Shown: positions 1 through 12,470 of the stretch, piece by piece
How positions within the stretch are numbered: position 1 is the stretch's first letter
How the letters are laid out: each line of letters begins with the position of its first letter
Source of the DNA: Aphis gossypii
Taxonomy: Eukaryota > Arthropoda > Insecta > Hemiptera > Aphididae
Direction: 5' to 3'
NCBI RefSeq assembly: GCF_020184175.1
Contig: NW_026083055.1
Location: 1-64,000, forward strand
DNA: 64,000 bases
Position numbers and translations under genes: made by a program
The notes under the pieces: model-generated
The model's database searches: none
What the model saw: only the letters and a program-made list of their open reading frames with translations
What the model was told of the DNA's origin: nothing

Positions 1-2
1 TT

Positions 3-1374
3 AAAGATCTTATTTTAAATGGTATTGGTATTGAAGAGTTTGATAAAAATAATAAATCTAGTATTATTATAAAAAAAGTTATTATTGATGCTTTTTGTTG
101 TGACTCTCCAGCCAAAGCTTTTTTATTAAAAATAAAAGGACATACTGGTTTTTATTCTTGTACCAAGTGTACAGTACAAGGCACATTTCTCCAAAGGCGT
201 GTATGCTTTCCTAATTTAAACTATACAAAAAGGACTCATAAGGATTTTGTTGACCAGAATAATGAACAATATCATCCATTTGGAAATGTGTCAGAAATAA
301 TAAATATTCCTAACTTTGATATAGTTGAAAATTTTCCTCTAGATTACATGCATTTAGTATGTTTAGGAGTAGTTAAGAAAATGCTTATGTTATGGAAAGG
401 AAGTGGGGATATTGGAAGAGTAAATGTTAATGTTCAAAAGTTGCCACTAAGTGTAATTAGAATCATATCAACTAGGCTTTTATTAATAAAAAAAGATATA
501 CCATGTGATTTTTGTCGAAAACCTAGGAGCTTAGATGAGTTGGCACGCTGGAAGGCTACCGAGTTTAGGCAATTTTTGCTTTACACAGGAATTATAGTAC
601 TTCATTCAATTATACCTAATCAAGTTTATGATCATTTTTTGTGTTTACATGTTGCAATGGTTATATTTCTGAGCCCTAATTATAATAATTTGTCAACTTT
701 TGCTAATTCATTATTAACTGATTTTGTTAATAATTTTGGATCACTGTATGGGATTCATTTTATTTCTCATAGTATACATGGACTCATACATTTATATGAT
801 GATTATAAAGAGTTTGGGTGTCTTGATCAAGTGAGTTGTTTCAAGTTTGAAAATTATATGAGCCAGTTAAAAAAAAATGGTACTCAAACAAGATAAACCT
901 CTTCAACAGGTTGTAAGAAGGTACCAAGAACATAGCATACAAATAATTAACAATACAAATTTAAATGATCAACTAATTTTTGAGATGTCTCATAATGAAG
1001 GTCCACTAATTGATGGGACAGATTTACCGCAATTTAAAGTTTTAATTTTGGAAAAAATAAAAATAAAAATTCATTCTAATGCTGACTCGTATGTTGGAAT
1101 AAATATAAATGGAGCATTAAATATAATTAAAATAGTAAATATTTGTTATAGTGTACATTTAAAAAAAAAGATTGTGTTGGGTAGAAAGTTTGAAACTCTA
1201 GAAAATTTTTTTAATTATCCATTAGAGAGCTCTAAATTGGGAATTTATAAAGTGAATAGTTTTTCTAAAGTAATATCTGTGTGGAATATATGTCAAATTA
1301 CTACTAAGTATATTGTTTCAACTACTGACCAAGGGTTCACTATAGCTGTACCTATTATACGTTTTGAAAATTAG
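3..1374 (+). pseudogene. TNP2-like transposase, 3' part, one frameshift
   Basis: An open frame enters from the left edge and runs to 896; the rest continues in another frame at 877-1374. The first part has the motif CDSPAKAFLLKIKGHTG followed by CTKC (about 110-180). Further on comes FPLDYMHLVCLGVVKK (about 333-380), the signature of TNP2-like/CACTA-related transposases that are widespread in animals. The two frames join at a run of nine A (868-876), so a one-base indel there breaks the gene, or it is an assembly error. The C-terminal piece (877-1374) has no catalytic motif I can name. The start lies outside the window. Family assignment rests on the DYMHLVCLGV motif; the exact superfamily (CACTA versus a related TNP2 group) is inference. 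Confidence 0.7.
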
Positions 1375-1461
1375 TAAAAATAAAATGTGTTATTGTAACT
1401 TATGTGAAGTGTGCTTACTGTTGGTAAACATAAGAGACATTTTTCTGGTTAGCGTTAATAG

Positions 1462-4166
1462 TAGGGTGACCATAAAAATAAAATAAAAATACGGGACACT
1501 TTAGTCCCGTAAATTTTAACTAAATATATTAATTTAAAAAAAAACAAATTAAATGTATGCTGTATAATAGTTTTTAAATACAAATAAAATATTAATAAGT
1601 ATAATATATAATTTATACACAAAAGTACAAAAAAAATTATTTTGATGACGATGGCACGTAAATTTCTTCTTTTAATGTTTTTGTATACTTTTGTGCTGAA
1701 CCGATTTCATCGAGTAGCCTAGTTTCTTTTAATAGAATATTATAAAACTCATTACAAGATAAGTTTTTAAAATGTGTTTTTACAATTATAATTGATTTGA
1801 TAGTTTCAACCAAAAATCGATTTTTTTCATCTGTCCACAACACGTTAATGGTTGAAAAAATCCGTTCTACTGCAGCATTTGTACCAGGAATTTCCAAAGA
1901 ATATTCTACAATTTTTGATATGTTAGTTGTATCAATGTTATGAGCTTTAGTGTATTCAAATATTTCACACCACTTAACTTCTACTTTAGCTGAATTTTTT
2001 TGCCATTCATGAATTCGTGATTTAAAAATTTGTTCTACACGACTGAATTCATCAAATAAATTATCTTCATCTAATTTTATGTTAGAATTATTTTGGTTGT
2101 TTTCCATAAGAAATTTAATACATTTTTGAACATTTTCCCAAGTAGGACAGTTTATTAGTTGGACCCAACGAAATATTTTCAACTGGTCAAAGTGGCAACC
2201 CCATTTTTCTACGTAAGATAAAAAAGTATTATAAAATAGATCAGTACTTTTTTTGAATGAGTTTTCATTATACATATTATTGTTTTTTAAATCATTTAAA
2301 AGCGATAAAATATTTGTTGTAAGGAAATTTAGATTTTTTCTATTTTTTATTTTTCCAACTAAAATTTCTAATTCCTCTGCAACTTCACAGGCTGATATTT
2401 TATCTCCTTCTATTTTAGTTACAGTATCACAGACAACCTTTAATTGGCTTTGCAAAAAATGAAACCACACTATAGACATAGGATCATTAAAAAACGATTT
2501 TAATATTGTAGGACACTTTTCCTGTTTCTCGAAGTATGATTTTAAGCCCGGGTAAATATCAATAATTCTTGTTATTGCAGGTAATAAGGATAACCAACGA
2601 GTTTTTACACTTCCAAGGATATTTTTATATTCAACATTTGCATATTCACAAAACTCTTTCAAATGTTCTACTCGAACTGTATAGATATGAAAAAATTGAA
2701 AAATTTTGTTAACTATGATTTCTACATCAATAGGTAACACATCAGCACTTGATTGCATAGCGTTGTGCAAAATATGAGCAGCGCAACCTACACCAAAAAT
2801 ATTCGTTTTTAAATTGTTATTTAAAATTGAAAAAACATTATTTGATCCTTTTCTCAAAACACCTCCAAAGTTAGTATTGCAATTATCTCCAGAAAATGCA
2901 ACAATTTTATCTGACAACTTATGCTTTTTTAAACTTTCAATTATATAAGTTAATAAAATATTTGCTGTTTCTCCTTTTAAATTTGTTACTTCAAAAACTT
3001 AGATTTGTATTCCCGAATTTGGTTTGAAATAACGTATTAAAATTGGTACGATTTTTAGGTTCTTATGGTTAGAAGTATCTATCATAATTGTAGCAAAATT
3101 TATATTTTCTATTTCCTTACAAATTTGTTGCATGGAGAAAGGAGCTAACACATTTAAAACAATCGATTCAGCCTTAGTTCTCGCACAAGTAAATTTTTTA
3201 TTATAGATTTGTTTTAAAAGAGATGATGTGCAGTCCATTGATCGAAATGAGTGATTGTGTACCACGGTATGAAATGCGAATATCCCTTCTTGTGCTGCAG
3301 TACGTCTATTTTCGTCAGTGGACCCACTCGGATCAATTTTTAAAAAAAAGAAGTTACCTTTTCGTGTTTTGATGCAGCTGATAATGCCAGTAAATGTTTT
3401 TTTACTTTTGTAACATGTTGTGTGATGTCTGAACGTCCACCATGTTCTATAGAAAACACTGACTTACATATGGTACAAAATATTTTTCCTACTTCGTCAG
3501 CATCTTGTAAAACAGGAAATTCTAATTTTAATTGTGGAGTAAAAACGCATCGTCTTTTGGACATTTTGAAAAACAAATAAGGTATTATGGTACACTTAAT
3601 TTTAAATAAGCTTATACTCTACACGTCATTACGTCACTACGATTACACTGTGAATGTCATCGTGAACTCGACACTCCCGTATAAACAAAAATAGACATTA
3701 TATTTGACAACAAACTGGTTGTGGCGGATGGAATATTGTACTTATTTAGTAGACGAAGTCACACATCAATATAATAATATTAATAACATTTTGTACGTTA
3801 TTTATATACCATTAGTATTTATAATCGTTGGTTTAACATTGTCAATAATGATGTGACATTATTAGTTCTCTATTTTCAACCCGCAGCAATTATAATAATT
3901 TATTGTCAAGAAAAGAATCTAAAAATAATGCCGATAAGTATAGATTAGAATATGATCTATTAAATATTGTAATACAAAACTATCGTAGAATAAAAAAAAA
4001 AAAAAAAAAAATTATAAATTAACAATAAAGAGAAAAACGGGATTAATACAGGACCTACTTGAAAATACGGGACAAAATGCGTCCCGTATAACTTTTGTCG
4101 GGACAACGGGACACAAAGTGGAAAAACGGGACAATCCCGTATAATACGGGACGTATGGTCACCCTA
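1462..4166 (-). mobile_element. hAT element A, complete with TIRs and 8-bp TSD
   Basis: The left end TAGGGTGACCATA (1462-1474) is repeated inverted at 4154-4166. The 8-bp sequence gttaatag flanks both sides exactly (1454-1461 and 4167-4174), the TSD length of the hAT superfamily. Length is 2705 bp. The only gene inside is a broken hAT transposase on the minus strand. Both ends also contain repeated cgggac/gtcccg words (1491-1512 and 4030-4150), probably subterminal transposase-binding repeats. Boundaries are read directly from the sequence and are firm. Confidence 0.93.
1637..3576 (-). pseudogene. hAT transposase of element A
   Basis: Minus-strand pieces at 3576-3340, 3265-2999 and 2917-1637 form one transposase. 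The N-terminal piece has a BED-like zinc-finger shape (CTICKSVFSIEHGG, then H). The core shows GDNCNTNFGG and CAAHILHNAMQ. The C-terminus has the hAT dimerisation segment IPGTNAAVERIFST, typical of family members that insert as dimers. Between 3340 and 3265 a run of A/T shifts the frame. The second and third pieces share one frame and are separated by a single TAA at 2999-3001. So there are only two clear lesions. Start chosen at the Met at about 3564, after FK. The gene fills the element between its TIRs. Confidence 0.85.
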
Positions 4167-4381
4167 GTTAATAGACACTATAGTAACTACATTAACTTAA
4201 CATTACTTTTGTTTCATTTATAATGATTATTCGCCATTAAGTAGATATTAATTTTTAACTAATTGTATATATTTATTAACATGTAAATGTAATTAATCTT
4301 ATTGTATTATATTTTTTAACTATATTATTAAGAAGTAATTTAATTTAATTTTTTAAAAGAGGTTCAATTTTATCAAATAAA

Positions 4382-6960
4382 ATGTGGTCTGTTGTACACT
4401 TTTTGGATGACAACAGTGTTGAAGTGGTCCCTTCCTATTGGGTAGACGATGATAAATGTGCTTGACCTAAAAACAATTATCATGCAGCAAGATTGAGAGA
4501 CAGTAGAGTTAAGGCAAATTAATTTGAATTTGATAAATATAGAGCAAGAGTACTATCAAAAAATATTCGTAAGTTACTCAATTTCTATGTTTTCCAAATT
4601 GATGTAAGCATAATATGTATGCTTCTAAACTGCTTCTTGGGCACATGCTTGACTATATTTTTTAAACACAGACATAATATGTATACAATTAAAATCATAT
4701 ATTATATCATAATGTTTAATAATTATGTAGGTATCTTGTTTCTTAAAATATTAAATAGGTTCGCTGTTGGAAGCTAAAGAAAAAACAAAACTTGCACAAT
4801 TTACATCAGATATATCAGATTATGATGATAATAACAAATCACAAAAACTATAAGTTATATCAGGTTCAAATTTACAATCCGTATCAAAAATATCTATAAA
4901 TAATTAAAATTATTTTATTACCTATGTAGGTGCCTTTGTATCTCTAAACTGAAAACAGTTTGATAACTATTCTAAACCCTGTTACTCAAAACATAACCTG
5001 GGTCTAAATATTAAAGCAAAAAAGCGTGAAAACCAGTCACAAATGTTATTGTTTAATGTATCTGAATTATCAGATGATGATGGATTTAATATGCTTTCAG
5101 ATAATTGTAAATATAATACATTTTTATTAACATCATATATATTACTAAGCTTCAAAATTCTTAATTTTTAATTATTATTCTTTTTTAGCTATTGCTGCAA
5201 GTGAAAAAGATGATTCTCCAGTAATCAAAAAACAAAAAATATATTCATCATCAGCTAACTACTATATTGATGATAATTTGAAAAACTCTTCTTTAGCAGA
5301 GATTTCAACTGAGTCCCAACAATTAGATGATGTTATTGTAGAAAGTTTGTTTTAATATATCAGTACATTTATAAATATTAATAATTTACAATACAATAAA
5401 AATATTTATTTTTTTTTCACATTTTTGAAGTTGCACAGCTATAGCTGACATTTCATCAACACCAACTGCTTTGAATAATACTAATGGCAATTCTTCTGGC
5501 TTATCTATTCTTAGAAATAAAGGTAATTGATTAAGTTACTGTTGAATTCAATTGAATACCTTTGTTTAAAAATTATTAATAAAAATAATAAAATAAAATT
5601 ATTAAAATTATTATTAATTATTTATTCATTTATTTATTATTATATATTTTCAGCTTTTATCAAAAATACCTCACCAATAATAAATACTAATCAATCAAAT
5701 TCTACAGTTGTGACAAATCCAAAAAGTGACTTGGCTGAATCGGGACCTCAGAGTAATAATAATGCAGGTAGATATTTATTTTATAATACCTATGTTATAG
5801 TATCTGTGTTTGTGCGATATCTTATTGATATTCAAGCACACAATCATATAATAATTGAAGACTTATAATTTTGTTTTGATTATACCATTTCATCAATGTT
5901 TGCATTCTATTGCTTTTTAAAAAAAACAATTTTAGTAATAATTCTTTATTTTGGCTTTCAGTTCATAAAACACTGCTCAACTATATGGCTTACATAAAAA
6001 CAGAAGTAAACAAAATATCTGATGTGCAGCAACAAATATTGGAACAAATTTCTGTTTTAAATGAAGGATATAACTTGAATAAAACACCTGCTGCACTAGT
6101 TGAAGAAATCGATTATTTTATATCAAGTCAAGACCAATTAAATGACATGGAACATAAATTACAATTTCGAAAAAGATTTCAAGAATAAAGTGGTAATATT
6201 AAAGAAAAAATATATGTTAGCTTTCACATATTTATAATTATGATAACATTAGTGTTGGGACCAAACAACCTGCAGATATAGTGTTATTTACTTTTTCACA
6301 TAGTAAGATTTGATTTTGGCTTTTCTATATCAATATGATAATTTTTCTGAACATGTCACCATAGTGAAATAACTTTAAACTGTTTAAATATGACTCTGTC
6401 ACTAATATTATTTTTTAGACCACTACATGTAAATATTAACTAATAACTGTTGAAATTTATAAATATTATTAAATAATTTTAATCCATGTTATGTGACATC
6501 AATATTAACTCTTAAAATTTATCATAATATGATTAAATAAATAAATCTAAATAGAATTAATTAGTCATGAAGTGTTATAGACAGTAATAAGGGAGATTAT
6601 TTTTTATCATGGAATATGATATAAATTTCACAAACCAGCAATTTTCATAGTTTTGATTTTGGTTTTAATTTTTTTGACAAACAAAGAATATAATATAGGT
6701 ACCTATTTAAATTACTTTATAAAATAATATTAACAAACTTAAATCATTCGAATTATTTTCGTATTATGACTTAATATATTTATAGATTTATTAATTTGTA
6801 TAGGTCTGTGAACTTCTAAGAGTTGGAGGAAAATCGTTTACGGACATGATATATAAAATGATGAAAAAAGTGTTTGAAGATTCACTTTTAAAACAATTTA
6901 CTTACTTTGGTTTGAGAAACAAATATAATTTTTCTACATTGCTCACTAATAAAGCATAAG
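4382..6960 (+). pseudogene. DUF4806-type gene, multi-exon, decayed
   Basis: Several exon-like blocks in order match the architecture of arthropod DUF4806 proteins. Block 1 (4382-4568) begins MWSVVHFLDDNSVEVV, ends at a GTAAGT donor, and carries two nonsense codons (TGA 4463, TAA in AATTAATTTG). Acidic linker blocks follow near 4759-4850, 5030-5110, 5190-5355, 5440-5510 and 5655-5765. A helical block at 5958-6188 contains EIDYFISSQDQLNDMEHKLQ, and a last block at 6803-6958 reads VCELLRVGGKSFTDMIYK and resembles the DUF4806 C-terminus. The function of DUF4806 proteins is unknown; the family is expanded in aphids. The stop codons and a TAA closing the helical block indicate a pseudogene. Splice sites in the middle blocks are uncertain. 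Confidence 0.6.
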
Positions 6961-6978
6961 TAAAATACTTATACCACT

Positions 6979-8090
6979 GTGAAACATGAAAAAAGTAAGG
7001 CTTCAAATTTCAAAGCAGTAGTCGACGATTCGTTTACGAAATTATTAGCAGAAGAAGAAATTTATTGTTCACGTGGTAGTGGGTTTACGCTACAATCTAT
7101 CGATGGTTTACTGCTAGGCGTTTATAAGTATACACCGATGTCTGGTTCATCGTATATAGAATTACTTAAATTGATCGCTGATAAACGGGCTATAATCAAT
7201 CCTGAAAATAATGATCAGCAATGCTTTAAATTGGCAATATTAGCAAAGCATGTTACGGGGAAAAATAAATTTCGGGTCGGTAATAATTATACCAATCATG
7301 AAGATAGATATAGTTTTGAAGACATTTCTTTTCCAACATCACTGAGAGATATTTTAAAATTTGAAAAAGATAATCTGAATGTTTCTGTGAATGTGTACGG
7401 ACTAAAAAATAAATTACAGCCACCGAAAAAGTTCTCATCATATGAAGTTTTTCCGCTCAAAGTCGTAAATAATGAGAAACAAGATCACTTTGATCTATTA
7501 TTAGTAACGGATAATAACAATACGCATCATACATACATTTCAAACTTTTCAAGACTAATTCGTTCACAAAAAGCTAGTCATGAAGGTCAAGTTGTATACT
7601 GTAAACGATGCTTTACGTCGTTCGATAAACAGAACTTAAAGTATAAATTAAGAGCGCAGGCTTCGCTTGAACATCATAAATTAATATGCGGTTTACATAA
7701 ACCTATACGTCCGAAAATGCCATCAGAGGGGGAAGTTCTGGAATTCACCTCATGGCAAAACACACATCATCCTATAGTCATTTACGCCGATTTTGAGGCA
7801 CTACTTATAAAAGCAAATGAAAGAAAAGAAAAAATACTACAATCATTCAAAAATATTGTCCAATGAGTTACGGATTTTTACTTAAGGCGTCTGAAGATGT
7901 TCCAACCGAGTTATTAAGAGAATTTAACATACCAACAGAACTACCTAGTTATTTATCGAGGTAGCGAAAGCAGACAAGACGTTGCAAAGCATTTTATTGA
8001 AAATATCACTGATGTGGCTAAGAAAATTGAAAAACTACTGGAGACAAATATTATTTTAAATATAAGTGATGAAAACAATGCTTAGCATAA
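6979..8090 (+). pseudogene. Polinton DNA polymerase B, N-terminal half
   Basis: An open frame of 295 codons (6979-7866) contains a region typical of Polinton polymerases, with CKRCFTSF and LEHHKLICG zinc-binding residues. The exonuclease motif Exo I, IYADFEALL, is at about 7780-7805. After a frameshift at 7866 the same protein goes on (MSYGFLLKASEDVP, then IENITDVAKKIEKLL, up to about 8080), with a TAA in GAAAACAATGCTTAGCA and other lesions. The sequence stops at 8090, where a LINE poly(A) tail begins, and resumes beyond 12.47 kb and 17.03 kb. The true start is missing because the first Met is internal to the family alignment. In an active Polinton this enzyme copies the element by protein priming; this copy is dead. 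Confidence 0.82.
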
Positions 8091-8413
8091 TTTTTTTTTT
8101 TTTTATTTATTTAATAATTGATTAATAATAATGACATACAGTGTAACAATGTTTTAATAAATTATTAATTTATCAACCTCATTAAGCAATGCTTGTGGCG
8201 AGGTAGATGAGTTGATAGTGTACAATATAATATTTAAAAAACAAAGAAAAATAAATATTATAGGATTAACAAAGAAGAACTAAAATAGAGATTTCCAAAA
8301 ATATTAAATACTTAAATTTTACATATTATATAATTAAAGTTCAAGTAAAAAGTAATTAACAATAGCATTTTTATTAGTTATAAAATTATTCTTATTTACA
8401 ATACTAGAAATAC

Positions 8414-8881
8414 TTATTTTTTTTTTAGGTACAGCGGCAATGAATTAAAATTAGTTGGACCTAAATAGTCCACAGACTTTTTCCCAAAACTCTTATAAGT
8501 GTAGTTTACTTGCATGTTATATGAACTATTTTCCCTTCTCTTATTTTTTTGGAAACCAAAGTTATCAATTTGGAACATAATAGAGAACTGCTTGTATAAA
8601 TATCTGACCAGTAAAGCTTTAAAAACTTTATAATTAGTAGTAGACGAACCATATAATTCATTTTTATTCAAACACATTCTTATGGCCAGATTCTGTTGAA
8701 TCTCAAGAGGCCTGATTTCATTGTCAGAACAACCACCCCAAACTAGTAAACCATATTGAAAAATTGATTTGTATAGTGAGTTATATACAATACCCAAAAT
8801 TTCTGTTGGTAAAAGTTTGTTCAGTTTAAATAGTTTGGAAATAATAGATCTTAACTTCATAACTAAATATTCGACATGCAA
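8414..8881 (-). pseudogene. LINE ORF2 C-terminal region (3' segment)
   Basis: This minus-strand frame of 155 codons reads LVMKLRSIISKLFKLNK and then SIFQYGLLVWGG. That pattern is found after the RT core of Jockey/CR1-type LINE proteins. It ends in a lysine-rich tail and a stop near the 3' end. The 3' untranslated region and poly(A) tail follow at 8413-8091. It is the non-inverted part of the twin-primed LINE, and its N-terminal continuation is the plus-strand frame ending at 12470. It begins without a natural Met, so it is not a gene of its own. Confidence 0.78.
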
Positions 8882-8984
8882 TTTCAGTTGACTGTTGTCT
8901 CTTATCGCGGAAGGTTATACTGTTCGTTAGCAATATTTATGCTCGCTTATCTTTATTTTATTTTAGTTTAATATTCTATTTGAA

Positions 8985-9638
8985 ATGCTGTGTTTTGTTT
9001 GCACTGACGAAATACATCAAGGCGGCGAAATAAAATGTGTTAAATGTTATGAGTTTCTACATTTTAACTGTTCCGGTCTTCGAGAAGCAAACTTTAGAAA
9101 AATGTCGAAATCTTTGAAGGAAAAATGATCTTGCTCTAATTGCAAGGTGAAGAAAGTTGCAACTGCACCTGTATTAACTCAACCAATCACCGATGAGACA
9201 TTACAAAATGTCGTCGATGCTGTGAACTTTATGAGTTCGCAGTTTGAAGATTTTAGTCTTAAGTTAAAACAATTAATCTCAACCGTAAACTATCTAAAAA
9301 ATGAAAATATAAGAATCGTGGAAGAAAATAAAGAAATGGTAGCAGTATCCAGACGTTTAAACAAATTGGAGCAAAAATCATTGGAGTGCCATATGGAAAT
9401 TGTAGGTGTTCCCGAGATTGATAACGAAATTTGTATGAATACTATAAAAAAAATTGTAACAAAGTTGGGTTCTGATGTTGCAATCAAAAAAGTGTTCAGA
9501 CTACCTTCTAAATTTACTGATAAACCTAGAAAATTATCCGTATGCTTTAATTCGCTGAATGAAAAATATAACTTTATCTTTTTTATAATGAATAATATAC
9601 TAGATGTAGTTGAAAAAGGTAATAATTATAATACTTAA
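8985..9638 (+). pseudogene. LINE ORF1 with PHD-like zinc finger and coiled coil
   Basis: Start ATG at 8985. The first 50 codons hold a PHD-like pattern (CFVCTDEIHQGGEIKCVKC, then FLHFNCSG and CSNC). A TGA at 9126-9128 sits where the conserved Trp of the PHD finger is expected, so it is probably a TGG-to-TGA change. From 9147 the frame is open and forms a predicted coiled coil rich in Leu, Asn and Lys, then HMEIVGVPE, typical of LINE ORF1 RNA-binding domains. It ends at 9638, perhaps earlier than in the intact element. ORF1 proteins bind the LINE RNA and assist target-primed reverse transcription. It lies 5' of ORF2, as expected. Confidence 0.68.
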
Positions 9639-9721
9639 TATTTTGAATCCTTAACTGATATCTTGAATAATTTTAATCTTAATACCAACATAAATGCAGA
9701 TTTCTTTTATGTAATGTGTAC

Positions 9722-10154
9722 TGTAGTAACCAGTGATAGTTACTGCACGCTTCTTTTACGACGAATGCACGTTCCGTCGTAGGTTGGAGAGTTGAGGTAT
9801 ATAAGTTAACAATAAATTAATAAGACAATTGATACGTTTATTAACTTGTTAAAACAATAAATGAAAAGGCTTTCGTTAGCGTAAGCACAAGTACTTAGCT
9901 ACCGGAGAGCAAGTGACAACACTGACTTAGTCTAACTGACTCTTAACTAACTCTAATTAAATCTATGATGAGGACTCATATTTATATGGAACATGCCGTG
10001 ATGGAGAATCGGATGATCTACGTCTATGAAGTGGCGTGATGTGTATAATCCAATCAGGAAACGGCATTAGTGGTCCGACTCGGTGGCGTGATATAGTCAT
10101 AGGCCACCGGACTTCGGAACTACGTTTTTATACTAAAAACGTCGGTTTACTACA
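9722..10154 (+). mobile_element. Solo LTR (family 1), 433 bp, 4-bp TSD
   Basis: Begins TGTAGTAACC and ends TTTACTACA, giving an 8-bp terminal inverted repeat (TGTAGTAA/TTACTACA). It is flanked by gtac on both sides (9718-9721 and 10155-10158). Inside are a TATA-like tatataag near 9799 and AATAAA near 9812. No internal retrotransposon genes are present, so it is a solo LTR left by recombination between LTRs. It interrupts the start of the LINE endonuclease frame. A related copy is at 19822-20343. The strand is arbitrary apart from the TATA and poly(A) order. Confidence 0.85.
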
Positions 10155-10158
10155 GTAC

Positions 10159-12470
10159 TAACATCCGCAGCGTCAATGCAAATTTTGATGAACTCTTATT
10201 ATACTTAGAGAATGATATAAGTTATAAAAAAATAGACATCCTTATTCTAACCGAAACATGGCATAATGTAGAGGACTGCGAGTATACGATATCTGATTAT
10301 AATACTTATTTTTCAACCACTAAACGCAATCTAAATGACGGTGTCATCATTTTCGTTAAGTGTAGCTTATCGGTTAATTTAGTTGAGTTCGGTTATCTTG
10401 AAAGCAATATCATTAAATTGTCTTTATGTATAAATAATACACCTTTACTGCTATACTGTGTCTATAGGTTTCCGGCGGGTAACACTTAGGCCTTCATTAC
10501 CAATTTACGTAATATTTTTGATAATGAAAACTCCGATAAAGGTTATTCGTTCTTAAATCGTTCTAGAACATTGATATTCTAGGAGATGCTAATTATGATT
10601 ATCTTGATTTGTTGGCCGAATACGGTTACAAATCATTTGTAAATATATACACTAGAATACCTCTGACAGGCACGAATTCGTGTTTGGATCATATCTTCAT
10701 CAAAACAAATAATATAAATTCAAATGAAATTGTAGCAGGAGTTATTCAGACATTTATTACAGACCATTTTTCTACTTTTACGGCAGTGCCAATATCAAGC
10801 AGGCCTAAGTATGAAAACACAATAATTATTATTAAAAAAAATGTTAATTACAACCTCTTATGTACGCTTCTAAAACAAGAAAATTGGTCTTTCATTAATA
10901 ATTCAACTAATGTAAACGAATTAATTGATATATTCTATACAAAATTAAACACCTCAATTGATAAATCCAGTTTTGTAGTAAAGTTAAATTCAAAAAACAA
11001 AATTATTAAAGAATGGATGACTAAAGGACTCTCAACTTCAGCACGTCGTAAAAACGACCCTTCCAAAATGGTTAGTAAACATCCTAACAATATAAAATTA
11101 CGTGAGTATTACATTAAATATCGAAATCATTTTACTACATTAATAAGAACCAGAAAGATAAGTTTCTACAAATAGGAATTTTCTAATATAAGTACTAACC
11201 CTAAACTTACATGGAAATTAATTAATAATTTAACAAAAACTAGTAACATAAATAATGAGATTTCCAAGAATAATATTGAAAGCAATGGTCAAATAATTAA
11301 CACCCAAGTAGACCCTTTAAACACAGCTAACATTTTCAACTCTTTTTTCTTAGGTATTGGGGAAGACCTAGGTTTTACTAAATTCAAAAATACCTCGCAT
11401 AACATAAATGAAAATATTTCAAATTCTCACAATGTTTCTTTTAATGAAGATTTCTTAAAAATTATAGAAAGAACAGAGGTCCTTAATAAAATAAATAATT
11501 TTAAAGATAAAACCGCTGCTGGATTTGATAAATTATCGGTCAAGCTTGTAAAACATATTGCGCCTTACATTGTAGATCCTCTCATATTTATATTAAATTT
11601 ATGCTTAAAACAAGGTATTTTCCCGGATAAATTTAAAATTGAAATCGTGAAACCTTTATATAAAACTGGAAATAAAGAGAATATTAGCAACTATAGACCT
11701 ATATCTATACTCTGTAACTTTTCTAAAATTTTTGAAAAAATTGTAAAAACCAGACTTATAACATTCTTAGAAAAGAATAAACTATTATCCAATAATCAAC
11801 TTGGTTTTCGTCCTGGTAAAAGCACGACTGGAGCTCTATATACTACGATAACATTTTTATACAAGGAGCTAGACCAAAATAAAAAAATAATTGCAGTCTT
11901 CTTAGATTTGGCGAAAGCTTTCGACACAGTAAACCATGCAGAACTTTTAAAAATCTTACCTAGTTTCGGAATTACAAAAGATAGCCTTATGTGGTTCGAA
12001 GGTTATTTAATGAATAGAAAGCAAGTGGTATCGATTAATGGCGTCTTAAGCAGTGAGGGAGTTATCAAATACGGAGTGCCCCAGGGTAAGTTTTTTAGGA
12101 CCAGTTTTGTTCATCCTATATATAAACAACATTTGTAACTTAAGTATTGATGGTCTAATTACCACTTACGCTGATGACACCTGCTTTCTATTCTCCAGCA
12201 ACACTTGGGACAATGTCCATCACAAAACATCTATAGGAGTAAATAACATATTTAAAGAATTGAATAATACCAAACTCACTTTGAATATTAATAAAAGTGT
12301 ATTTGTTGCCTTTTCAATTTATAACTCAACTATTCCATTCAATGACATTTATATTCACTCTTGTGATACTAGCGATTTAAATTTAAACTTATGCAACTGC
12401 CAAAAATTAATAAGGGTCACTAGAGTGAAATATTTAGGTCTAATTATTGATTATAATCTCCTGCTTTAAA
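10159..12470 (+). pseudogene. LINE ORF2: endonuclease and reverse transcriptase
   Basis: Right after the solo LTR comes an APE-type endonuclease start (NIRSVNANFDELLLYL, then ILILTETWH). Endonuclease fragments continue to about 11175 with stops (for example TAG in AACACTTAGG near 10488). The RT domain runs from about 11460 to 12470. It has NYRPISIL (11690), QLGFRPGKST (11800), the motif VFLDLAKAFDTVNH (11900) with the first catalytic Asp, GVPQG (12075), and YADDTCF (12168) with the catalytic DD. Between 12085 and 12095 a frameshift splits the RT. The frame ends at YLGLIIDYNL, where the inverted 3' segment at 8881 would continue. Clade is Jockey/CR1-like by motif style; I cannot place it more exactly. 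Confidence 0.82.

Noticed and set aside
8091..8104. Poly(T) as a simple homopolymer or terminator
   Set aside because: It sits exactly at the 3' end of a minus-strand LINE and is better explained as its poly(A) tail.
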